Source of the DNA: Phoronis australis
Lineage: Eukaryota > Phoronida > Phoronidae
Assembly: GCA_002633005.1 (NCBI GenBank)
Contig: NMRA01000689.1
Location: forward strand, 124,001 to 188,000
Direction of reading: 5' to 3'
Length of the DNA stretch: 64,000 nt
Below the pieces are notes generated by a model that saw only the letters and a list, made by a program, of their open reading frames with translations, did no database searches and was not told the origin of the DNA. This document shows positions 57,601 through 64,000 of this stretch, piece after piece (the first letter of the stretch is position 1; every line of letters begins with the position of its first letter). The position numbers and the translations under genes are program-made.

Positions 57601-60600
57601 TCTTCGTAAATTATCCCGTTGTCGAACAATTTTGAGAGACCAAATCACGAAATGTCACCGATTTTCCACGACTGACATGTTTGGTGAGCCGGCTCGTGAA
57701 TGCCGGTCTCGCCACCTAGTGACTGCATAAGATTTGATCCAGCCTTTGTTTGATTACGCCGGGCTGCGAAGTGACGTAACCAGTCCTGATATGGCCTCGT
57801 TCCGGCCCCAGGCTCCAGCTCGCAGCCAGCCGCTCGTGTAAGCCGAAAAAAAACAGTCAAATTCCCCCATTGTATACTTCCTTATTTGGAAAGTCACGTG
57901 AGTTGACTAGCCTGGTGGGTGTCGTTGCTTTAAAAAGGCTATAGAGAATACAAAGAACATCGTTTGCTTGTTATTTTGTTTTTGTTCTATACATAATGAA
58001 TTGTGCTAGGCATCCCATAAGCAGTGTAATACAAAGACAAGTGTACAGCCTGTAGGACAAGTTTTGTCTATTTACAACGATCTGACACCAACGCAGGTAG
58101 CGTAAACGGAAAGTGAGCTTATGGTGGTGCTGCCATTCCCCGTGTGGACACCAACGTGCAATTAAACTAGCAAAATACAATTTGGGATGATGGAAACTAT
58201 CTGTGCTCGTGTTGGGAGCCCCACATTATACATATGCCTTGCTTCATCCAAAGATAGAGATGTTCAAGACCCCATGATTGTTGCCTACATCAAACGATTA
58301 ACCTCGAGCATGCGCAATAAATGGCGTCTACACCAAAAACCCTGGGTGGAATGAAGTTAACAATTGCAGCCTCNTTTTTGTTCTATACATAATGAATTGT
58401 GCTAGGCATCCCATAAGCAGTATAATACAAAGACAAGTGTACAGCCTGTAGGACAAGTTTTGTCTATTTACAACGTTCTGACACCAACGCAGGTAGCGTA
58501 AACGGAAAGTGAGCTTATGATGGTGCTGCCATTCCGCGTGTGGACACCAACGTGCAATTAAACTAGCAAAATACAATTTGGGATGATGGAAACTATCTGT
58601 GCTCGTGTTGGGAGCCCCACATTATACATATGCCTTGCTTCATCCAAAGATAGAGATGTTCAAGACCCCATGATTGTTGCCTACATCAAACGATTAACCT
58701 CGAGCATGCGCAATAAATGGCGTCTACACCAAAAACCCTGGGTGGAATGAAGTTAACAATTGCAGCCTCCGTCTTTGTCAATTTACACGCGCACTGTGAA
58801 GACACGTGTGTGAGGTTCCGTATTCATTGCAAAGTTACTCGATTTCATTTTTATGACCAACATGAACCTGAATAGATTGAAGCCTTCTAGTTTCATATGT
58901 ATACTCATGAAACACTGCATTGCGTCATCTTGCTTTTTGGTGAGTTTCTTGCGTCCACGGAACGTACCCCCAGTGGGTGCCAGTCTTCTCGTGCCTTTAT
59001 TGCATTATTCACTTTATTCATCGCTAGTGCTCAATGTCGTTTCATTTTGTCACCAACACTGAGAGCGGAATTTTAAGGATGGTTTACGGAGTGCGAAATG
59101 AAGTTTAAAAAGGGCGAAATACGTGGGAAGTAAAGTTCAATTTTATTCGTTAAAATTGGATTACGCTTCGTGAAACAGGAGTAGCAGGGCATTTATGAAA
59201 CTACATTGAAAAACACGAGAAAACTACAGTTAAAGAAACAAGCGTTAACCTGGCGAGTTAAATTACTAACGTGTGCGTTGTATTGTTTTTAAGTTGGCCT
59301 ACCCAAATGCAATTACAGAAGTCCACCGCACTTTGGTAAACCCACTTTGGTTTCGATACTTCTGTGGGTTCAATTATTTCCTTGACACTGGGAAGAGCAG
59401 TGATGAGGCGTTTGAACTATAAAAATGCGGACAACCATAGCATTTCAAAAATGAAGAGAAATTTGAACTGAATTGTGGAACTTTTTATACGATGGCCGCA
59501 TTGGTTTCGGCGCCTTAGAGCAATCATTGTAAGGTTGGGGTTTTGTCCGGAGCAGCGTTTGTTGGTAATGCCCGTATAGAAATATAACAAATGGCATTTT
59601 TAGAAATAGCTCATGTTTAATAAAAAAAATACACAGGGTCATTAAAGTTTGTCTACATTGCGTCAAAACAGAGCCAACGAGGTAGAGTGATGGTAAAAAT
59701 ACAAATAATTCTTATTCAGTTACTGTTACTTTTATTATCAATATCACTGTCAATTGTTGCCGAGTCTCGGTTGGCACTTCCTTGGGATTTCAACCTCAAA
59801 TTGATTATCTTCGGTTTTTGTCTTCAGAATGCAATGGGACAAACACAAAGCTCAATACCCGAACATCAGACGTCAGACGGCGCTATAGGTTCTACCGAAA
59901 ACGCTACGCCGGATGTGAAATCGTTCACGGGAATTTGGAGCTTGTCTTTCTGCACAACACTAACATGAACTACGACATGAGCTTCTTAAAGGACATTCGA
60001 GAAGTTACTGGATACATTCTTATCGCTGTTGTGTTCGCCAAAACTATTCCGTTGACTAGCTTGGAAGTGGTCCGGGGCGAGACGTTGTTTAGGGGCAGCA
60101 GTCTGTACGTTGTGCTTACCTACAGCTCCTTGCAGGACGTCGTTGGCCTTTGGGAGTTGCAGATGCCGTCGCTTGTCGGTGAGTTTCTGTGACATCATTT
60201 AATGAACGTATTTCAAAAGAATATAACTTTCCGTGTCATTAGTACACGGTTGTTCAATAAACGTTGTCATTGATATATTCTATTTTGGTATGGCCTCAAT
60301 CTAAATCACTTTCATGTTTTATAACAAATAAAACAGAGGAGAAGGTCGAGTAATAGAACTACAACTGTTTATTGCATTTTTCTTCGAGATTCAATTAATA
60401 GTCAAAACTGTGTCTCTGGAGAGATTAATTCATAAATTTAAAGTGATTTTCGCACATGGGTTTTGTAGAAAAAATGGTATTAGTTCGATGTTACACATTG
60501 TCAGCATTGAGCCTCTAAGTCACAATTTTTTGCCCCTTGTCTAACACTTCGGTAATGTGGTAAAGTTTACATGAGAAGGTGTAAGGTGGACTTGAAACCG

Positions 60601-62192
60601 TTCAAAAGTCTATGAAAATGCATCACTGCAGCTGACAAAGTCAGGGACAACGTATTCGGTTAGACCATTTCCACTTGCTATCATTCCTCCGATTTCATAC
60701 TTTTTTACAGAAATAAGCCGTGGTGACGTGGTGTTCCGGAGGAACAACTATCTGTGTTTTATGGACACTATTGTTTGGGGTACAATCATGAAACAACCCG
60801 ACTCGAGACTGTATCGGCGACGGAACCGAGTAGGAATCGTGCGTCAATGTAAGATACATTTTATTGCACTACATTTGCCTTGTCAAGCGCCCAATTTTAC
60901 CAATTTTTATTGAACTTTTTACAGACAGACGAAAATCATGGGTGCTTATTGCGAAGCAGAGTTTATGCCACGGTAGGGCTACGAAGTGAGACAATTATTT
61001 TAATTGGTTACTTTTTACCGAGTTCCGCTCTAGCGAACATCCGGCAAAGGCACTTTCGAGAGACAAATTATAGAATATTGTTTTTCAACAACACCACTTT
61101 GCTTTGCAGTGTTAAAGTTTGTGCAACAAAATTATGCAAAAACGATCTGATGGTAGAATTAAGATACCGTTTTGGCGAGGTGCACAGGATGATACAACCG
61201 TAATTATTTATTTGATTGGTTTTAAGTGATTATGTGTGTCGGTTGCAAGAATGTAATAGGGAAAATTAATCTTAATTGTTTTATTTTTTGGGCAAAATTT
61301 CTCTCACCAAATTACAGATGATTCAAGGTCACTGCCATTTCGAAGAAATTGCTTTCGTGGAACTATTTCATACTGAGTGACACAGCTGCTTTCATCTTCA
61401 TACTCAAAGCATTGCTTTTACGCTATGATTTATTAGTATAGCACAGTAAATATTTTCAACGAGAATTTTCAGAGCCACTCGCATGTCGCGTTTTTTCACG
61501 AAGAAAACGTGATATTTCTCGAATATATCGTAATGGATAGAGGATGTGATGTGTTTCACCTAACATACATGTATGTCCAACGGCAAATCGAACGTGTTTT
61601 AATTAGCGACGGAATCACATGTTTTCATTTACCAATGCATTTTTGGCATTTTTCACCTTACTTTAATATGTCTGATCTGACACATTATGTCTCATTGTAT
61701 CAATTTCAACCCCTTAATTCCAATTTTGGCCCATTTTGTCTATTTGCACTAGGCAGGTCCATTTCATCCTTAAATCCATTTCCACTCGTTGTGTAGGTTT
61801 TATCCGTTAGAATAATTGTATTTCAAAAAGGGGTATTAAAACGGTTATTAATTCCGTTTCGATAAATTATGCTGAATTCAATGGAAGTAATGGGTCAAAA
61901 CATGGGCGGCGCAGCACTGAAAAAAGTGGGGGGCTAAAGACCCCTCAGCCCATGCAAATTGAGTTACGAAATTTGGTGAGTTACTGTGTTCTATTCAAGC
62001 TCTTGAATTCTCCTTCACAGGCAGCCATAAAAAGAAGTCTAACCTACCGTTGACCTTCCCAGCCATTAGACACATGGTAATTCATGAAGTTTTCTATTTT
62101 TAGGTGGGTCATGCGCTTACAAATGCCACGATCATTGCTGGGGTGAAGGCGACAACATGTGCCAGGCCAACCCCTACTTCTACAGCTATTAG
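48379..62192 (+). CDS. Secreted ErbB/EGFR-like protein with a single receptor L domain, 4 exons, 282 aa
   Basis: Exons 48379-48649, 59828-60178, 60711-60848 and 62104-62192 total 849 nt, and all three junctions are phase 1. Exon 1 encodes a signal peptide ([19 protein letters not shown]) and about 70 residues I do not recognise. Exons 2-3 encode a full ErbB L1 domain: [66 protein letters not shown]. Exon 4 opens the furin-like region ([14 protein letters not shown]) and stops six codons after ANP-region sequence begins. There is no second L domain, transmembrane segment or kinase, whereas ErbB receptors exceed 1,000 residues. A poly(A) signal follows at 62912. From family knowledge L1 takes part in ligand binding, so a decoy or ligand-carrier role is possible, but that is inference. 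Intron 1 is 11.2 kb. Confidence 0.75.
48650..51420. other. Intron 1 of the ErbB-like gene, first part
   Basis: A+T-rich non-coding sequence. It holds a single N at 48848 without a recognisable flanking duplication, and a minus-strand tRNA A-box-like stretch near 50,120-50,155 without a B box. No exon was recognised. Confidence 0.45.
51428..51615. repeat. Compound tetranucleotide microsatellite
   Basis: (ATGG)n from about 51,440 to 51,530 is followed by (CAGG)n and (CAGA)n to about 51,615. The open frames over it are repeat-encoded and not genes. Confidence 0.95.
51930..52320. other. Unclassified G+C-richer block with open frames on both strands
   Basis: Overlapping frames of about 100 codons exist on both strands (51965-52303 + and 51934-52248 -). 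Neither matches a family I know and neither has splice context. It may be a fragment of a mobile element. Confidence 0.3.
53800..53960. repeat. CAC/ATC-rich low-complexity tract (a)
   Basis: Imperfect ACC, ATC and CAT trinucleotide sequence before the M1 element, similar in type to the complement of the VNTR at 29530-30262. Confidence 0.6.
53989..54144. mobile_element. MITE, family M1
   Basis: It begins CAGTGGCGGATCCAGG and ends TCTAAATCCGCCCA. The interior (GGGGGGGCAGGGCAGAGT, TTTTGCCC, CAGACATTC, TGCCAAATGGAAT) is shared with 56835-56964, so these two are copies of one subfamily. Confidence 0.7.
54147..54293. repeat. Foldback mini-element family M2, two tandem copies
   Basis: The first copy begins ATGGGCAGCGCAGC and ends GTGCACCGCCCAT. 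The second copy follows and ends GTGTGCCGCCCATG. Each has a central GTGGGGGCTATAGCCCC-type palindrome. Copies of about 70-75 bp also occur at 57438 and 61902. Confidence 0.65.
54300..54600. repeat. CAC/ATC-rich low-complexity tract (b)
   Basis: CACCAC, ATCACC and similar trinucleotides dominate. Open frames here (Pro/Thr/His-rich) are low-complexity artefacts. Confidence 0.6.
55560..55830. repeat. Interspersed repeat family R1, copy 3
   Basis: It shares TTTGGTCTCATAATGTTCTT, GTTTTTAAACCCCA and GAAATGCAGCTTTAA blocks, in order, with 28190-28510. Confidence 0.55.
56835..56964. mobile_element. MITE, family M1 (130 bp)
   Basis: It begins CAGGGGCGGATCCAGG and ends AACCCGCCACTG. It shares its interior with 53989-54144. 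There is no coding capacity. Confidence 0.7.
57438..57510. repeat. Foldback mini-element family M2
   Basis: CATGGGCGACGTAAAACTG, then AAAAAAGTGGGGGCTATAGC and a C-rich half ending GGTGCGCAGCC. It is a diverged copy of the 54147-54293 family. Confidence 0.6.
57979..58769. repeat. Direct duplication (about 396 bp) joined by a single N
   Basis: Copy 1 is 57979-58373 and copy 2 is 58375-58769, with N at 58374 between them. There are only a few differences (for example AACGATCTG versus AACGTTCTG). It lies in intron 1 of the ErbB-like gene. Same artefact pattern as the other three. Confidence 0.88.
58770..59827. other. Intron 1 of the ErbB-like gene, last part
   Basis: Non-coding. The T-rich stretch 59690-59827 before the acceptor also reads as a hydrophobic peptide in another frame. 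That is most simply the polypyrimidine tract. Confidence 0.5.
59828..60178 (+). CDS. ErbB-like exon 2: main part of receptor L domain
   Basis: 351 nt, phase 1 at both ends, acceptor TTTGTCTTCAG, donor GTGAGT. It contains the first L-domain cysteine (ECNGT), the cysteine of [13 protein letters not shown], the [16 protein letters not shown] motif typical of EGFR and insulin receptors, the following repeat ([24 protein letters not shown]), and [11 protein letters not shown]. In recalled human EGFR this region is exons 2 and 3 (152 + 184 nt), so the intervening intron is absent here. Confidence 0.88.
60711..60848 (+). CDS. ErbB-like exon 3: end of receptor L domain
   Basis: 138 nt, phase 1 at both ends, acceptor TTTTTTACAG, donor GTAAGA. 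It reads [20 protein letters not shown] with IVW, matching the last L1 turn (xxGxVxFxxNxxLCxxDTIxW), then a basic segment. It contains an RGD triplet. Recalled human EGFR exon 4 is 135 nt with the same phases. Confidence 0.88.
61902..61956. repeat. Foldback mini-element family M2, truncated
   Basis: CATGGGCGGCGCAGCACTG followed by AAAAAAGTGGGGGGC and CCCCTCAGCCCATG, in the last intron of the ErbB-like gene. This copy appears shortened at its right end. Confidence 0.6.
62104..62192 (+). CDS. ErbB-like exon 4: start of furin-like region and stop
   Basis: It enters in phase 1, giving [20 protein letters not shown], the beginning of a furin-like repeat (CxxxCWGxGxxxCQ), then QANPYFYSY and TAG at 62190-62192. 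The point where human EGFR exon 5 (69 nt) would end has no GT donor here, so the frame runs on to a stop. Confidence 0.75.
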
Positions 62193-62940
62193 ATTACGGA
62201 GAGATGGTTCAAATCGCATACCAGCCTCTGCTACAACCTTGATTCGCCATGTGTCATGAACATATTGCATAACGGTACAGATCTGTCGGACATTTTCTGA
62301 CTCAATGCATGTTGCCCACCTGTAACATAACTTGAAAAAAATACATGTTCAATTGCCATGCCAGCTTACGATGCCACGACATGTTGCCGATGGCTGGCCA
62401 CTGTACAGACACACGGAAGTGTGGCGGATGACACGAAACTGAAGACCGTGAACGTACGTTAATAGCAACACGGTGGCTGAACATTACGAACAAATTGTCT
62501 TTTCACAAAGAGAAAAGTTTTAGTTGTAAAAGTTTACTATTGGTCTATGGGTGACGTAGAGTTTTGAGGCTTTTTCCGAAAACACACATAAGTACACTTG
62601 TATTTGTGCGCACATGCACAAGCGTGCATGCATTGCTTAGCCGGCTAGTCTTATGTTTAGATAGTGTGATTAATTAAAAACGTGTCCGCCCTTGTCTGTA
62701 TTCTGCAAGTCGGTTCCCGCTTAGAAATTATTTGGGAATACATACGGCTTGCATAGTAGACTCTAAACATTTACGCAGAATATGCAAAAATAATAAGTAA
62801 TATGTATATTTCCAGACACAATCATATAGTTTTACGTTGGGTTTTATAATGTGTATTTATTTTTGTGAAGTAATATATTTTGAAATCTCTATGGTGTAAA
62901 TGGAAGTTTGGAATAAAGCTACATATTTTGTTTCCTGTGT
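62193..62940 (+). other. 3' UTR of the ErbB-like gene
   Basis: After TAG the frame stays open for 37 codons to a TGA (about 62,298-62,300). The rest is non-coding up to AATAAA at 62912-62917 and a GT/T-rich stretch (TTTTGTTTCCTGTGTCTTTG). Confidence 0.6.
62912..62917 (+). terminator. Poly(A) signal AATAAA of the ErbB-like gene
   Basis: A canonical hexamer about 720 nt after the stop, followed by a T/GT-rich downstream element. It supports the four-exon gene ending here. Confidence 0.6.
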
Positions 62941-63766
62941 CTTTGTCTTTTCAGAGAAGCGGTAAACAATTCATTGGGCTTTTATTTTAAAACCGATTAT
63001 TGTGTTTTAGAAACTATTGAACTGGAAACAAAATTTTAAAAACGTTTATCATTTGATAAACAACGAGCAATCATCTTGTAGAGGCGTAATCTTGCAAAAA
63101 GTCAATCAAAAACTATAATTATATTGACCAAAACTGTTCGCCCAAAGGCACTGTTTCTGAGCATGAACCAAAGACCTAATTTTGTTTGAGTGCAACGCAA
63201 AAACACCATTTTTTCTCATAACCCATGTATTATGTTTTAGTCTGCATTAATAGTTGGATTTTGCGTGTTGACTAAGAACAGGTTCATGCCGTGATAGCTG
63301 TTGTTATTGCTAATTGCACTATTTTGGTGGAGGCGTTTATTTCCAAATTGCCTGTTTTCCAATCTTCAATTTTCGGCAAACACTTCCGCATTCCCTAGAC
63401 GTTGTTAAACTCGGATTGGATGATTGCCATGCCTGTCGTGTCAGCCTACAATACTGGCACGTAATAGCGCCTTCTCATTGGCCGGAATGTATGCTTGATG
63501 ATCTTTACCTAGTTGTCATGCGCCCAGAAGCAGTGGTCTCAGTTGCGCGATGAAATTTGAAAGGTCGTATATGACTATACCGCACCCCTGTAACAAAAAT
63601 GTTATGTAGAACGAATCGAGTTTTCCCGCCTTAAAAAGTTTTCTCGCATCCCATCGGCATTAGTCATTATAAAGTTTGGCGAACTACTCGAAAACGAGGC
63701 CATTCGGTCATAATTTTAGCATACTAAGCTATTGTCTCCCATTTCTCTCATTTCTGTATTTTACAG
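62941..63766. other. Region downstream of the ErbB-like gene
   Basis: Non-coding A+T-rich sequence. A 79-codon open frame (63314-63553) has no splice context or family resemblance. Confidence 0.5.
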
Positions 63767-63826
63767 ACCAATGTTTATTCGTTTTGATTGAGGCCAGAAC
63801 AGAAGCACGAACTTTAAAATTGGCCC
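63767..63826 (+). CDS. Candidate isolated exon, 60 nt, phase 1-1
   Basis: A very pyrimidine-rich tract ends TTTACAG at 63766, and a perfect donor GTAAGT begins at 63827. Between them one frame is open (QCLFVLIEARTEARTLKLA) with phase 1 at both ends. It lies beyond the ErbB-like poly(A) signal, so it would belong to a following gene or a longer isoform. I do not recognise the peptide. Confidence 0.3.
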
Positions 63827-64000
63827 GTAAGTAAATAACGACATATCTATCCACCGTTTCGGTTTATTACTCTAAAACATTCTCATTACCTCAATAGAAA
63901 CATTGGTTCATTTGAGCTCCAACTGTTGTGATTTCTGGTCTTTTTCCCCTCACAATGCATTTGACGTGTACCTGTACAGTCTCCTCTTTACCTGTGTCGC

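Noticed and set aside
59690-59968. Open frame starting with a hydrophobic, signal-peptide-like stretch just before ErbB-like exon 2
   Set aside because: Its frame differs from the L domain. The hydrophobicity comes from the T-rich tract before the acceptor, and there is no donor giving the needed phase 1.
62190-62300. Stop-codon readthrough extending the ErbB-like protein by 37 codons
   Set aside because: The frame is open but the UAG context (followed by AUU) is not the known leaky CUA type, and the extension does not resemble a furin-like repeat.

Overview
The window is animal nuclear DNA, A+T-rich, with small exons, GT-AG introns of a few hundred bases to 11 kb, interspersed repeats and assembly gaps. 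Gene content and intron positions suggest an invertebrate bilaterian (lophotrochozoan or invertebrate deuterostome more likely than fly or nematode). The species cannot be fixed from sequence alone. All three genes I can support lie on the + strand.

Region 1 (about 1-21,640): RAPGEF2/RAPGEF6 (PDZ-GEF), a guanine-nucleotide exchange factor for Rap GTPases. Twenty-four constitutive exons run from 1,592 to the stop at 20,302 and sum to 3,696 nt with every junction in phase (1,231 codons). Domains in order: cyclic-nucleotide-binding-like, REM, PDZ, RA, catalytic RasGEF and a Ser/Pro-rich tail ending in a PDZ ligand (VSAV). The usual first cNMP-binding-like domain is not seen and may lie upstream. 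Two frame-preserving cassette exons and two alternative first exons are proposed.

Region 2 (about 22,900-38,720): sialate O-acetylesterase (SIAE), nine exons, 1,578 nt, 525 codons, with signal peptide and all SGNH-type esterase motifs. Two of its exons appear twice inside near-identical direct repeats joined by a single N, which look like assembly artefacts. Its introns hold a GGT-rich VNTR, a 445-N gap, and a tandem repeat of about 430 bp carrying CTCF-like motifs.

Region 3 (38,720-48,370): intergenic, with repeat families, inverted-repeat mini-elements and tRNA-like fragments, and no supported gene.

Region 4 (48,379-about 62,940): a four-exon gene, 849 nt and 282 codons, with a signal peptide, a novel N-terminal stretch, one complete ErbB/EGFR-type receptor L domain and only the start of the furin-like cysteine region, followed by a stop and poly(A) signal. 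It has no transmembrane or kinase part. Its intron phases match those of human EGFR exons 1-5. This secreted, L1-only ErbB-like protein is the most interesting item. The final kilobase holds one isolated exon-like segment.

The three genes show no obvious joint pathway: Rap signalling, sialic-acid de-O-acetylation and a putative extracellular receptor-fragment protein appear to be independent neighbours.
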